NCBI RefSeq assembly: GCF_001640805.2
Contig: NC_066838.1
Coordinates: 7,644,601-7,708,600, forward strand
Direction of reading: 5' to 3'
DNA from: Lates calcarifer
Taxonomy: Eukaryota > Chordata > Actinopteri > Centropomidae
Length of the DNA: 64,000 bases
Both the position numbers and the translations under genes were made by a program. This document shows, piece by piece, positions 50,901-62,690 of the stretch. The notes beneath the pieces are model-generated. The model did not search any database, had not been told where the DNA came from, and saw only the letters and a program-made list of their open reading frames with translations. Each line of letters begins with the position of its first letter. Position 1 is the stretch's first letter.

Positions 50901-53900
50901 CCTAGAAGTGCCTGGGACAGTAGATATTCGACAGAGGGAGATGTTATCCATTGATATGGACCCTCTCGTGTAAGTGCTGGCTGTGGTGACCATACTTGTT
51001 CCCACATTCACCTTCTCCACTCTTTGTGTTCGGTAGAAGCTGCGTGTGGGAGACTGTTGGTAAGGTGGTGTGTCTGGAGGGCTGCCAGATGGGGAGTAAG
51101 TATCAAATGTTGATTGGCGGCTAAATCGGGTAGGTGAAGACAGAGGAGAAGTAGCAGTGTTGACTGTCATTGGCCTAGCTGGGCTTGGAGGTGGGGAGTA
51201 TGGGGCATCCTGGGAGGACTGTTGTCGATACAACCGTGGAGAAACTGATCGATGTGATGTCTGGGTTCCCTGAGCCATCACTGGAGATGAGGGCCCAGAG
51301 CTAGCTGACTCCATTCGCAATGCTGAACTGAAAGTCTGTGTGGAGAACTCAGCTGTAGCCCTTCTGGAAGGTGATCTGGTGGGACTCTGTGGTGGTGGTG
51401 ATGGAGAAAGAGGAGGACTGGTGCTCCTATAATAAGTAGTATACTTGGGAGAGCGTGGCTCAATTATCCTCTCAGTAGAAGATGTTGAACTGTCTCGCAC
51501 TTGGACACCTCTGGTCTCTCCTACCCTTCTGGTGATCACTTCTCTCTGACTGTAGGCTTGGGTAATCTCTGCAATCTTGCTGCATACACTTGACACTGTA
51601 GCAGAGGATGTTGCAGTACTTCCTGTGTGTCTGCCATATATTCCAGACTGAGTAGACGTCATGGTGTGGCTTGAACTAGTCTGAGAAATGGTTACTGCAT
51701 CTCTGGCATAAACTCCATAAGCTGCAATAGTGGTGGCTGCCACTGTTGGGGTTATTCCATTCTTTCCAGCTTGGCTTTTGATCCTGTCTTTGTGTCCATC
51801 CTTTGCAGAGAAGTGCTGTGTTACTCGGACATCAGGGATCCGTCCTCCAGTCTCAGCAAAGGAGACAGGAGCTGAGATCTGGGTGGGGCTGGTCCCTGGA
51901 GTCAAGAGAGCATTGCTTTGTTCCAGTAGTTTAGCAAATGCTGAGCCTGTGTCCAGGAGCTGTTTGTCTGGGTAAGAGCTCTCAATCTCAATCTCTACTT
52001 GCTCATCAGTGGCCTGCTGCATTTTGGTGATGTTCTGAGATGTTTGTCGAATCTCCTCATAAATATCTGTTTCTGTCTCTGCTGCCTCATTGTCATATCC
52101 AGTCTGATCTTGTTCATATTCATACTCATCATCATAACCTTGTCCATTAATGTCTTCCTCGTAGTACTGCCCAGGTCTTCCATGTTGTTGCTGCTGTTGC
52201 TGCTGTTGTTTCTGTTGTTTTTGAAGCATTTCTGCCTTCCTCATCATCTCCTCATAAACTTCCTCAGCACTCTTCAGTGGTTTGGAAGTTGAAGATGGTG
52301 CTGTTGTGGTTGTTGCGGGTGATGATTTCTCCATTGGTGAGTACAGAGACATAAAGGTAGGCAGGTTGTACTCACTGCCTGACTTGTAAAGTTTGGACTC
52401 GTATCCCTCAGCCTCAGAGTCTAGACTCTGAGGAGAATATTCAGAAGCAGAAGAACGATGGAGCTCTTCCATTTCTGCAGCTTGTCTTAGCTCTTCTGTT
52501 GGAGAGGCATCTTCGATAGGTGAGAGATTGCTGGGTGGTGTCTTGGACCTCTCTCTGCGCCTCTGAGCCCTCAGCTCTTCCTTATCCCTCTTGGTCTTTC
52601 GTGCTGTGCTCCTTATTCTCTGTTGTTCTACTTCTCTCATTTTCTCCTGTTCTCTAAGAAGTTCCTCTTCCTCTCTCAACTCATCCTCTTCTGAAGAGTC
52701 TTCAATGGTGGGAAGGAGAGGGCCATGGGAGCGGTGGCGTGCTTTCCTTTGCTGTTTAGCCTCTTCCAGTCTTTGCCTCCTGCTAGGACTACTGTCACTG
52801 TCCTCCTCCATTGATGAGATGGAAGTAGGAGACTGGCCAGAGCCATATGAGGATGAGGTGGGTGGCAGAGTGGAGGAGTAATCACCCCGAGAACGCTCCT
52901 CAGGAGATCCTGTTAGGCTCTCCATCTCTAACTCTGGTTCCCGATCAAGGCTCAGATCATTTTCATTGCTCAGCTCCATGTCTCGACTGTAGCTATTGGT
53001 GTTATTGAGTTCAATGGTTTTGAAGCGCCTGAGGCCTCCTTGTGATGCCATCACGTCTTCCTCACCTTCCTCCACTGAGCCTTTATAAACATCAGTTGAG
53101 CTCTTAGTTTCCTCCTCAAAACTGCTGGAGTGGTGCTGAAGGCGTCTTTTCTCTTTCCCTGAGTCAGAGATGATGTGTTTATGGTGGCTTTTCTTGGGTT
53201 TCTGGTAGCCATATCCTTCGTCTTCCTCATCCTCCTCTTCCTCCATCTCTTCCTCCTCCTCCTCATTTTCTTCATCAGCACTCATTTCCATTATTTGTCT
53301 CCTCATGAACTCCTCATCAGTCATCTCTGTGGGCTCAGCCTCTTTTTCCTTCTTTTTCTTTTCCTTCTTCTCCTCCTTTCCTTCTTTTCGTTTACTCTCC
53401 CAGTCTCCTCCATCTTCTTCTTCCTCCATTATATCTTCTAATTCCTCGTCAGAGTCGTATGCATCTGGTGGGATTGACAGGGAGCGTGGGCGCTGCTTCC
53501 CTCTGTCATCCAAATCTCTGTCCCTGTGCTTTCGTCCCCTTCTGTCAGCCTTCTCTTCAGAGAGGCTCTTCTCTAATAAAGGCCTCATGGAGCTTTCTAG
53601 CTTGGTGATTTCAGAAGGGCTAGGTGGGGAGCCCCTCCCAGTGATACCCCTCTCGCTCAACTTCATCTCCTCTTCTTGGATTAGACCTGTAATTTCACTG
53701 TGGGAGCTGGAGATGCCATCAGAGGAGTAACCGGTGTCACTGAGACTTTGAGGACTGCGTGACAAGTCATGGGTGCTGTTGTTTTTTGTATCCTATAGAA
53801 AGAAGAAGAAAGAAAGAAAAATGAATTTAGATTTGGGAAGCTACGGATGTTTCATTTCAGCACATCAGAATGCATACATTTTAAGCCCACGTAAATTTAG

Positions 53901-54879
53901 ATTTTTATGATTTTAAGACGTTAAATTAATAATTTCTGCCTAATTTTAATATTAATCTATGAACAAAACTAAGTAAATGTAAAAATTAAGTAGGAAAAAT
54001 TGTTCCAGATTTAAGTGATATATCTCATTATTGCTTGTGCAATACAAGACTTAGATTTATCAATACAAATCAGTCAAACAACAACATATTTCCAAGGTGT
54101 TAAATTTGTAACACGTCATCATTCTGCTTAAATGGACATGGTAAAACTGCAGTCCTCCCTTTTTAATATAAAGAGAGTAGTTTAAAATAAATCATTTATA
54201 TTCTGATATTTCAAGATGAGATATAACATTGACACTGATATGACTCTATAGATACAAACTACAATTTTTTTTGTCCAAGCTTATTCAAATAGCTTTTCAA
54301 GAGGTTTACATACATTTGGTGATTTAATGGGTTTTTAATGGCATATTATTAATGTGTATTATCCATTATTTTTGGAACATTAACTACCAAGTCTAAACAT
54401 ATGTTTGATTTTAAACAAGAATACATTAATGTAGGGCTCTCTTCATTAGATTTGAAAGGCCTATAAAAAACATTTCTTGCTATATTGTTATATCTTTAGG
54501 GAATTCCACAGAATTCAACAAAGTCTCTACTTAAAAATATTGAACAGATAGAACAAAACTAATTCATATGAACCCTAGACTCCCATTATATTTTATTAGA
54601 GACTTTTTTTTTTTTTTTCAAATCTGAATTGTTAATGAGGTAATTCGGCATGTGGGCAAAAAGTGAATGCTTACAGTTTATCTCATAAAAGAGTTGTTAA
54701 ACAGAACAAAGAAGCGACAACTCTGAACTCACAGAGTACAACATGGATGTAGAATTACATGGGAAAATTCAGAACATTTACATATATAATATATATACTA
54801 TATATAGCTAAGTCTGTCTTTTGAACAAAGCCTACATAAATATCTTGATTTAATTACAACATAGTTACAAATAAATTAT

Positions 54880-54914
<35 letters not shown>

Positions 54915-54997
54915 TTATGCAACAATAAAACGTGATCCAAAATAATCAGAGTACAGTCTTCCTTAAGTAAATGTCTTAAGTAAATGTCCTTAAGTAA

Positions 54998-55030
<33 letters not shown>

Positions 55031-55037
55031 TATATAC

Positions 55038-55078
<41 letters not shown>

Positions 55079-55081
55079 ATG

Positions 55082-55143
<62 letters not shown>

Positions 55144-58100
55144 CATTTTTTTTTAACTATCTTTGAGCCATTGATGGAAAGAGTCAGGTTTTTTGTTTGT
55201 GTATTTTTAAAGATGAGCTCAAAGTAAGATTGTGGAATTAACATGACTGGAACATAAAAATTACTCAAACTCATTCATCAATGGCTCTGTCTCAAATCTC
55301 AGATGTCTGTTAATAACATGCCAAATTGTAATATCAAAAGAACTAACCTGGTAAAGAAAAGGGTGATGGAGAGAAGAATACTAGAATACTGTATGTGTGT
55401 GTGTTTATATAATGGAAATCTCTAGAAAACCTCTTACTCCTCTTACTTCAGAGGAGACTTTACTTTGAGCTCTTTGCCCTAAAAATTCCTTGCAGCTCCC
55501 CAAATGAGTAAGGTGTGTGTTGCCTTTGAAAAGGCCTGAAGCAGCATTACTTCAGTTAAGGGCCTTGGAGGTTTAGCATATTCATGGCATGCCAATCTTT
55601 ATACATATTTCAGAAGGAACGATGGCTGCTGCTGCCTAAGAAAAGGCACTATTTCACTCATTCTTTCCCTGTGTTTGTCTCTCTCACTCTCACTCCCTCC
55701 CCAAGGTAATCCATGAATGCCTTGCTGCCACTTGCAGTCTCTCTCAGAATTATGTGAGGAGAGAATCAATGATATGCCTTCCAAACACTTCCAACACTAC
55801 AGGAGAAAGTAATTGGCTCAACTTACAATTCTGAATAACTGGCATCGCATCATACCACAACTCTCATTGTGTGATGTAAAATACAGAGTGTTTACATTCA
55901 GAAAAAGTATCATTTCAACTTTGTGTAGTAAAGTAAAATCCAAACTAAATAAAAATATAATTCACAAAATATTAGGGGCATCCATATACAGTACAGAGAC
56001 ACAACTTTTGCTGGAAGTACAAGAGAGAAATAGGTTTTGAATAAGGAGATAAAGAGGAGTCCACGAGTCAGGAGGCAATTTAATGACCTAACAGAGGAAG
56101 AAAAAAATAAAAACATGGGAACAAAACACTTTTTTCCTAGAGAAAAGATGATTTAAACAGAGTGTGGCAAAAATGAGGTAATACAATACTTCTAGAAATG
56201 GTTTCCTAAATGCACGGTATTAAACCCAAATAAGCCTAATCCGTTGTGAATAAATGAAGACCCTGATGCATCTCACTTGTCACTGCAGTGATGAATTTGA
56301 TCTTTTATTTAAAATGTAAAGTTTAATGAAACTGAAAATAAAACAAATGAGCAAAGGCATAAGGGCAAGATCATTTTGTATTACCATTGTGTTTAGAATT
56401 TTGACTGAAAAAGAAAACAGTTTTAAAATAGTTTTATGGATCAGTGACCAAGTCACAAAAAACAGAAAATATCTAAAATATTCATAAGAAAATAATGGGA
56501 GGTTTGCATCCAAAACATACACTTCACAGAAATTACTGTTTTCACTTTACCAATAGAAAAGATAGTTCAGCAAAAACTTGTCATTGCCATTAAAGCTAAG
56601 GTTTGGTTTGCTGTTGCATTTACTCCTTGTGTGTTGTCTTGTGAGAAACAGAGATAGTTGGTCAACCTAATGCCAAATTACTGGAATCTCACTGATCTGT
56701 TCAAAGTGACTTTTACAAACCTTTATACATTTATCCGAGAGCAAAAACCGTATTCACAGTAGCATGAATGGCCTCAAAATACCACTGTTATTCATTCATT
56801 TACCTATCTGGAGTCTAAAAACAGCATTCAAAAAGCTGAAGGAAATATGGGAGTAAATCTACTATTGCAACAGACGCAGCTGGTTGATGGCAGGATCTGT
56901 TGTGATGAAAAAGTAAACATCCATCCCTCAGGTGTCAAACAACACAAATTCCCCAAGTTACATAATCACATGGTCTTCGTACCATATGTACCACATGAGT
57001 CTGATTGTGCAGGGGGCAGCAATGTTCACCATTTCTGAAATGTACATCTAAACTGTAATAGTGAAGTCAACAAAGTGTTAAATCTAGTCTACTTTTCAGG
57101 AGAGTCTGTTTTAGGGACCTGAAGTCTAAACTAATCAAGCAGTGAGAGCTAGATTAAGAATTGGGACTCCATCCTCCTATATTGCTCAATAGCTACTTAG
57201 CTACATTCATGAAAGATAGCAACAAAAATATGGAAACAAACATGGAAGAGATGGATGCCGCTGTATTCATTTTGGTAAGTTGACAAATAGAAATAACAAC
57301 TCTAACTTGAACATATTTCTTTGACCAATGTGAATGTGTGTATAAAAGGTATGGAGGCGGAATGGGGGGGCACTGTTGATCCACCATTAAGCCGGCAGTG
57401 GAGGTTGTCACAGAGCCAAATCAATGTCTGTGTAAAAGGCAGAGCCAGCACAGCGGGACAGACACCAGTCAGGCTGCTGCGTTACACGTCATGTCTCTGA
57501 TTCAGGAATTGCGGCATGCTATCTAAAAACATACACTGGGGAAGCATTATGCTGGCTTTGTTTGGTTCAGTTCAAACAAGCAAAAGCAACATAATCAAGG
57601 GTATTCTTAACAGCCATACAGCCATAAAATTCCTGAGTAAAAGGGGTTACAAATTATCACACTACCCTGTAGACTTTTATCTACTAGCTTCAGAATCTCT
57701 AAACTAAAACTAGAAGTTTTTTAAGTTGCTGATATTTTTTTTCATGTGCTTAAATAAACTGGGTATCTATAATTTTACCAGATAGTTAAAAAGAGGCTCT
57801 TACAGTGTACCAGTGGCTTAGCATTATGGTAGCCTATGTTTTTACTGAACTTTGGCTCTTTGAACTCTTGAACAATTGACAGTGACAAGCAGTTAGCACA
57901 GATATTTTGTTTTACAGTGGAATATAGTAAAATATCTTAATACTGTTCATACAGAACAAGTTCACATTGGTGCAGATGTGCAGTGCTTTTTGTGTAAAAC
58001 TTTGCTTGCTTAACCCTGTGCTTTCTTCCTGACATGAGGTTTACTGAAGTAACATCTGGAATACAGCTCTGCATTAAGCTTGTTAAGATGATGGAAAAAC

Positions 58101-58907
58101 TGTATGAATGTGAAGCAGGGCTATGCTGAAACAGCCATGCATATTCACATGATTTATCCTGGATACATAATGTTAAAGTTGAAAAAATCACAAAGCAGTA
58201 GCCCTTTTTGGCCCATAGGCCTGTATGTTACACTATGGCTTCCACAGTATACAGTAAACAGATGGTTGCACCAAAAATCAACCTCATTATTTAGTATTTA
58301 CCTTTCATTGTATCTGTGCATTAGTTATGGTTCACTTTTCACAGTAACGTTGGAAACACCATTTTACTATTAGTATCAAATTTGGTCTTTTCCATAGGTT
58401 AACATACAGGGTACACTGGACTAAGGCCATGTTGAAAAAAATAATCTGACTTACATCATAGTGCCTGGACTTCTTAATTTCTTTGATTGGTGTAATCTGC
58501 TCTCCTTTCTTCTGGGAGGGTTTGGTCTCTTTGGCAGTTTGGTTCTCAGACTCAGTCTTAGGCTTCTCCTCTGTGGGTTTTGGCTGTTTCTGGGTGTCAG
58601 TGGTTGGTACTGGTGCCGTAGCTGGTGTCGTGGTCTTAGTGTCTGTCAAATGCTTGCCAGCAGTGGGTGCAAATGGCCCACTTCCGCCAGTTCCTGTCTG
58701 TGTTTTCTGGGGCTGGGCTGGTCTGGGCCCCTGCTGACTGGTGGGTTTGTGGAGAGGGCTTTGCTGGCTGGTTGGTGCCTGGTGACAAGGCGAGCCCATT
58801 GGCTGGTGCTTGGGAGACGGATGGGGAACGGGAAGCGGAGGGTCATCGAGGCCGCCTCCGGACATCAGCCGTTGGGTCTGGCAGTTGAGACATAGCCACT
58901 CTTTTTT
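22793..58907 (-). CDS. bsn: Bassoon, presynaptic cytomatrix protein (5' part outside the window)
   Basis: Very large scaffold of the presynaptic active zone; it organises vesicle clusters, binds CAST/ERC, piccolo, CtBP and dynein light chain, and restrains synaptic protein turnover. Exons in transcript order: 58455-58907, 48402-53792, 46658-46828, 46133-46389, 44504-45440, 38262-40773, 36837-37400, 35240-35568, 32418-32511, 31222-31353, 27522-27614, 22793-22899. Together 11,040 nt, 3,679 residues plus stop, with every junction in phase. It opens with the last CxxC of the second zinc finger ([12 protein letters not shown]). Conserved blocks follow: [75 protein letters not shown] and [15 protein letters not shown]. 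Human BSN has 3,926 residues, so the window holds most of the protein. The final two exons do not match the mammalian end. Whether this is bsna or bsnb was not decided. Confidence 0.95.
28920..29030 (+). repeat. Dispersed repeat copy (family B, plus orientation)
   Basis: Contains ccatgctagcggtgtggctc and an aaatatctcaacaacttttagatgg-like stretch. A diverged reverse-complement copy is at 62516-62690. I recognise this as a common teleost interspersed repeat but do not know its family name. Confidence 0.65.
29040..29345 (-). repeat. Teleost interspersed repeat, probably a non-LTR retroelement 3' part
   Basis: The phrases caattagagtcacc-like (29169-29190), aacctgcatgtttttggact, gtgggaggaagcc and gagaacatgcaaactccaca are hallmarks of a repeat found very often in fish genomes. 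I believe it is the tail of a LINE or a LINE-related SINE; that assignment is from memory. Strand is uncertain. Confidence 0.6.
29914..29999. repeat. (CA)n microsatellite with GA interruptions
   Basis: CACACA runs broken by several GACACA units over about 86 bp, inside a bsn intron. Confidence 0.95.
30870..31015. repeat. Possible degenerate dispersed repeat
   Basis: Repeated motifs of the type ttttgtgtctcttt / tttagcatctctgtatgg, followed by tgggcctctggggct. They resemble a low-complexity teleost repeat with tandem tttgcatctcttt units. Weak assignment. Confidence 0.35.
31222..32511 (-). other. bsn: bsn exons with the conserved near-C-terminal block
   Basis: Exons 32418-32511 ([20 protein letters not shown]...) and 31222-31353. 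The second reads RPGGIG...[25 protein letters not shown], which matches the mammalian segment just before the terminal AVSAFGKKFSSFW. The donor GTACAA is weaker than its neighbours. Confidence 0.9.
35240..35568 (-). other. bsn: bsn exon, Gln/Gly/Pro-rich
   Basis: 329 nt, phase 1 to 0, joined to the previous exon at [12 protein letters not shown]. Low-complexity sequence ([20 protein letters not shown]) resembling the Q/P/G-rich tail of mammalian BSN. It ends VTM at GTGAGTAC. Confidence 0.88.
36837..37400 (-). other. bsn: bsn exon with two in-frame acceptors
   Basis: 188 codons, phase 1 to 1, containing [16 protein letters not shown] and [12 protein letters not shown], conserved with mammals, then H/S/R-rich sequence. 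The best acceptor (ccttccttctctcag, at 37400) adds 21 residues beginning [21 protein letters not shown] weaker AG at 37337 gives the mammalian-like junction SDSE-AYHLGQ. Both preserve frame. Confidence 0.85.
38262..40773 (-). other. bsn: bsn second large exon with CAST/ERC-binding coiled coil
   Basis: 2,512 nt, phase 0 to 1. It begins [20 protein letters not shown], followed by a coiled coil with [20 protein letters not shown] and [20 protein letters not shown], corresponding to the region that binds CAST/ERC in mammals. A Q/P/Y-rich stretch follows with about eight degenerate (S/T)SYGQYT(S/T) repeats near 39420-39660. Then come [32 protein letters not shown] and HCAVSDSE at the donor. Confidence 0.93.
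40774..41420 (-). other. bsn: Long polypyrimidine tract upstream of a bsn acceptor
   Basis: On the coding (minus) strand the 600-odd bases before the acceptor at 40774 are strongly CT-rich, with few purines over long runs. Similar shorter tracts precede the acceptors at 46829 (to about 47060) and 32512 (to about 32790). Confidence 0.8.
42431..42448. repeat. Poly(A) tract
   Basis: Run of about 18 A residues in a bsn intron. Confidence 0.9.
42845..43135 (+). mobile_element. Probable LINE 3'-end fragment
   Basis: Features in order: gaggaaataaggctggctgagtcagt-like (42875-42900), a ttcttaaaacatacttttt-like segment, then the end gcactataaataaagattac with T/A-rich tandem attt units (43108-43140). 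This matches the 3' tail structure of L2-type LINEs in fish. It retains no coding sequence of note. It is inside the bsn intron between exons 38262-40773 and 44504-45440. Confidence 0.5.
44504..46389 (-). other. bsn: bsn exons with repeated VQTDDED motifs
   Basis: Two exons, 46133-46389 and 44504-45440, joined in phase 2. They carry [18 protein letters not shown] and then [19 protein letters not shown], a duplicated motif also seen in mammalian BSN. Later come [20 protein letters not shown] and [20 protein letters not shown]. The region is rich in potential phosphorylation sites (SP and TP). Confidence 0.92.
46658..46828 (-). other. bsn: bsn coiled-coil exon
   Basis: 57 codons in phase 0, rich in Q, E, L and R ([20 protein letters not shown]...), continuing the coiled coil from the giant exon and ending [13 protein letters not shown] before GTGAGG. 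It matches the corresponding mammalian BSN segment. Confidence 0.9.
47853..47915. repeat. (TA)n microsatellite
   Basis: About 31 TA units in the bsn intron before exon 46658-46828. Confidence 0.95.
48402..53792 (-). other. bsn: bsn giant exon (5,391 nt)
   Basis: An uninterrupted 1,797-codon exon, in phase at both ends, corresponding to the large central exon of mammalian BSN. It begins [19 protein letters not shown]. An acidic E/D/K-rich block follows, then [20 protein letters not shown] and [20 protein letters not shown]. Two polyglutamine tracts lie near 52185-52215 and 48790-48820. Candidate dynein-light-chain motifs are [10 protein letters not shown] and [10 protein letters not shown]; a CtBP-like AMDLTAMK and [20 protein letters not shown] are also present. 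It ends in a coiled coil ([20 protein letters not shown]) that continues into the next exon. Confidence 0.95.
54883..54911. repeat. (TA)n microsatellite
   Basis: About 14 TA units in a bsn intron. Confidence 0.95.
54958..55139. repeat. 13-bp tandem repeat running into a compound TA/TACA microsatellite
   Basis: Three near-identical units of about 13 bp (cttaagtaaatgt), followed by about 140 bp of TA units with TACACA and TATG interruptions. Confidence 0.9.
58455..58907 (-). other. bsn: bsn exon with the end of zinc finger 2 and a proline-rich linker
   Basis: 151 codons in phase 0. It starts directly after the acceptor ctgttccag with [14 protein letters not shown], the last CxxC pair of the second piccolo/bassoon zinc finger. 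The first pairs must lie in an upstream exon that I could not find up to 64000. The rest is low-complexity, rich in P, Q, T and K, as in the mammalian counterpart. The donor is GTAAGT. Confidence 0.9.
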
Positions 58908-59959
58908 CTGGAACAGAGCCCAGAGAGAAGACAAAAACCACATTAACATTAATACTATAATATGGTCAATGAAGGGTTTTTGAAGTCACATGCCCTGATA
59001 TTATGAAGTCCACCCAGATTCCAGAATCTTTCTTCCAGCTCATTTTTGATGCTTTCTAAATAACAAAATGTGACAGTGTGCATTTCATAAAAATACTATT
59101 TAAAGAGATCAAAGTGAGCTTTTGATTGAAATGTTGCTGGCTTGAAAACAAATCAAATCAAAATAAAAAATCCTATACTATCAAAAAGTCAACAGGTTGG
59201 TTGTTAAAGTTCACCAGGTAGGTGTGTGTCTCTTTGTGTGCATGTGTGTGTGTGTCTGTGTAAGTGACATGCCATTTAATGCTCCTCCCCTCTGCAACCT
59301 CTCCTTCAGGGATCACTCTAAAATAATGTGCTCTCATTCAGATCGTCTTAAATAAGACTGATGGTTTAACACACTGATTAATATTCTTAACATTCAATAT
59401 GTCAATTCCACTTAAGCAACAGACTGCAGAGACAACTGCACAAAGACATGCACACACAGGCGCATACCGCATACACTCTGCAAATCTTACTTCCACATAG
59501 AGCTGTTGCAGAGCTTTTGCACACTTCTAAGACGCCAAGTCACTCCGATAGGTGCACTCTATTTTCATCACATCAGCTCCACTCACACCATTTCACACAC
59601 ACTGTGAGGCTGACGACAAAAATTTGACGCTATTGTCACACAAGCACGTACACGCACATACACACACACACACAAACACACAAATGGACACTCACACACA
59701 CTGTAGATAATAGTCTTTTCAGGTGTTCTCTCTCTTTTGTGGTGAGATTTCAAAATACAGGGAATCTGACTGTTCTGCAGCAACATATAAAATGTCCTGT
59801 AAAGGTTTGCTGATGTGGAAATCTTATCTCCTAGATTTTTCTAGAAGGGAAATATGTAACTCTTTAGCTTCTAAATGCTCCACCATGTTCATCAGCTTGT
59901 CACTACCTGTGCTGCCAAAAACAACACCATGAGACTGATGTGAGTGAAACAAAATGGTA

Positions 59960-60075
59960 AAAATTGAGGACAGCTAAACAATGAGCTGAAACTCAATATA
60001 AAGCTCTGTAAAGCCGAGGGGAGATGCAGGTTTGTGCGATATTTCTCTTTTGGTTCACGACTACCTGTGACTGCT
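59960..60075. repeat. Dispersed repeat copy (family A)
   Basis: Contains gctaaacaatgagctgaaac and tataaagctctgtaaagcc, a diverged copy of the sequence at 15580-15620, on the same strand. Confidence 0.55.
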
Positions 60076-60896
60076 TTCACATTGTTTCCACCTTGTCATT
60101 TGATATATTGTTCCAATAAAAATATTGATTATAGCTGCTTTGCCTGAAAATCCAAGGAAAAAAGTGTGCACACTATTTGAACAGGTGATCTTTGGGAGGA
60201 CCAGGACAGAAATATTTAAGTGAATTTAGAAACATCGTAATGAAAAGAGGGTTGTTACTTTATTTTTAAATAACTTTACATTCATATTTAGGTGTAAAAA
60301 TCTATTGTTTTAACTGAGATTAATCTGCTACTTTGTTTCTCTCACATGTGTAATGTTAAATACTATTTACTTCTCTCCAGTGCTTGCTTCTCTCTCACCT
60401 CCCCTTTACACATCCTCTATTATTATTTGTCTGTTGCTCTCTCTTTCTCTCTCTCTCTCCCTCTCTCTATCCAGGAGAGTGGCTAGTTCTGTTTTGGGCT
60501 GAAGAGCAGCTGTGTAACTCATGTAATGAATAATTGACAGATGCAGCCCTCCCTCCTCACCACTTATCTTGCTCTTTTCCACCCACTCATCAAATCCTCT
60601 CTTTTTCCAACTAACTCACCAAAGCTCTTCCAAACACCGCTCCCCTCCTCATTCTGTCTTTTCTCTCTCTCCTCACTCTTGAACCCTGTTTCATCTTGCT
60701 CCTGTTCTCTCTTTATCTGAATACCTTTTGAGTGTTTATCTGTGATGAGGTGCCATACAAAAGACTCCATCTCCCTCTGACAGAGTCCGCAGTGACTAAT
60801 TCTGTACAGAATCGAGTACTGGATACTCTAGTAGTTTACATTAGTATATTATTTATACACAGCCAAAGTTAAGATCATTAAAAACCTTTGAAATGG

Positions 60897-61060
60897 GAGA
60901 CCCAATGGCTGAATGGTTATGGCGCATACCATGCGGGTGCATGTGCCCTGATCAGCTGCCTCCTGGTTGAGTCGGTTGGACCATGTTGTTCCCCTACTCT
61001 CTTCCCCCGCATTTCCTGTCTATCTCTGCTGTCACTATCAAATAAATGTAAAAAAGCAGA
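60897..61060 (+). mobile_element. tRNA-derived SINE
   Basis: Begins with a tRNA-like head: a box A-like tggctgaatggtta near 60906 and a box B-like ggttgagtc at 60965-60973. A body with catttcctgtctatctctgc follows, with a terminal ctatcaaataaatgtaaaaa near 61040-61055. The layout and wording match a SINE abundant in many percomorph genomes. It lies in what is presumably a bsn intron. Confidence 0.8.
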
Positions 61061-62515
61061 GCAGAGACAATTGACTAATCTGGCTGCAACAAAACTCAAC
61101 AACCTAGTCATTCTAAGTTGTTCTGTAAATGTGAAAATCTCTGCTACAACAAAATTCATCATGTCTGGACACAGTTTGAAATGATTTGGACATGTAGCTT
61201 ATGATATATTTTATCCTAAAATATGACATCCTCTTTTTTCTTCAGTCTTCAGTCTGTATTATTATCAGAAAAATCCACTAAGGGAAGATTAAGGTACACA
61301 AATGACATATTGATGTAAAGCTAAAAGCTTCCCACCAGGAGGATGTTTAATTCTTCAACTCAACACTGTTGACACTGACTGTTTTCTGCTTCTCTCTTTA
61401 AAGAGAGTGTTAAAACATACTTTTCTTTCAACCTCTTTCTCCCACCAAAATAATGTCAGCAACCAAAATGGAGAGAAATGTTTTCAAAAGTGGAGCAAAT
61501 GACTTGTGAAAGTGTCAAAATATTTGAGAAATCTGAGCACCAGAACAGACTTGTCAGACTTGCCCTCCCCCCATGATCACATCATACATTAGAGTGAAAG
61601 TTACAACTACTCCTTTAACTTTCATATAATATTTTCTTGGTGTGTGTGAGTGTTTGTGTGTGTGTGTATTGTTCCTGCAGAGTACCCCATCGCTGCACCA
61701 CTTAACCTACATAGCACCAACAATCTGGCCCGTTCTCCTCCTGTCTATAACGCTCACAAAAATGCTCCATCAGGCCTAATTCTCTTTGAAGAGCACTGCT
61801 GTTTTCTTCTCTTCTGCTGCTTTCATTCTGAAGCATATCATGCATTCAGACTCTCTGTCTCCCTCTTTCTGCTTTCTAAATGTCTATCCTTTCAAAATCT
61901 GTTGAGCATTAGGATTGTATTTTTAATCTACCTTCCAGCTCTGTTTGTGTTTCTTTTCCTCATGTTTTGGTTATTAATCTTTTGCTGCCTGTTCTCTCCC
62001 TAACTCCCTCATGTCTTGTTTTGCATTTCATAAAAGCAAAAGCAATAGAATGGACTTTCATTTATATGGATCTACTGCACACCAACCACCACCAGATTGG
62101 ATTTAAGACGAAACTGCAGAAATAACTCACCACTGTGCTCAACCAACATTTTACCCATCAGCAAAAGGGAGATGTTACAATTACTCATTAATGAATGCAT
62201 TTGTCACAAATTGGCCCTGAGGAAAATCACATCATTTGTAGGGAATGTTTGGTGTTGCATATACCACTAGTTCTGCCACTACAACTACTACTATATGTCA
62301 TGTGTTTGGACCTATAAACATCATCTGATGGTTCAGAAAGCTACTCTCCCTTATTCAGCCTCAGAGAAACCCTGGCTATTCAAATAGGGCATGCTTCCTT
62401 GATTCATGTTTGTTAGGAAAACAAAAAATATAATGAGATGTAATGATGATCTACTGTACACACTGGAGTGAAAGTGGAAGTAACATGTTAACATGTGACA
62501 TGTCTTTTAACATGT

Positions 62516-62690
62516 CAACTTCCACCTACTGGTGGCACTAAATGAAATCAGTAGGATTCATCTTCCGAGGAAGCATGAATGTCCTTATGAAATGTCATAG
62601 TAGCCCATCCAATAGTTGCTGAGATATTTTAAATAGGACCAGAGTAATGACGCTGCTATGCCCTAGAGGCATTCCACCAGCATGGCTTAA
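62516..62690 (-). repeat. Dispersed repeat copy (family B, minus orientation)
   Basis: Reverse complement of the family at 28920-29030: catccaatagttgctgagat, then aggacca, then the terminal ccaccagcatggctt. It also has the upstream ggcactaaatgaaa and aggattcatcttc parts that the other copy lacks. Confidence 0.65.

Larger units (their letters stand above)
53793..58454. other. bsn intron, no gene seen
   Basis: AT-rich intron between the giant exon and the zinc-finger exon. It contains the TA-rich arrays at 54883-55139. Around 57335-57500 a more GC-rich block has a TATAAAAGG (57341) and an unfamiliar direct sequence; its nature is unknown, possibly a repeat. Confidence 0.6.

Noticed and set aside
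49905..53730. Many plus-strand and alternate-frame ORFs inside the giant bsn exon
   Set aside because: They are shadows of the strongly supported minus-strand coding sequence.
54854..55274. Minus-strand frames reading YIYIYI repeats
   Set aside because: Translation of TA microsatellites, not coding.
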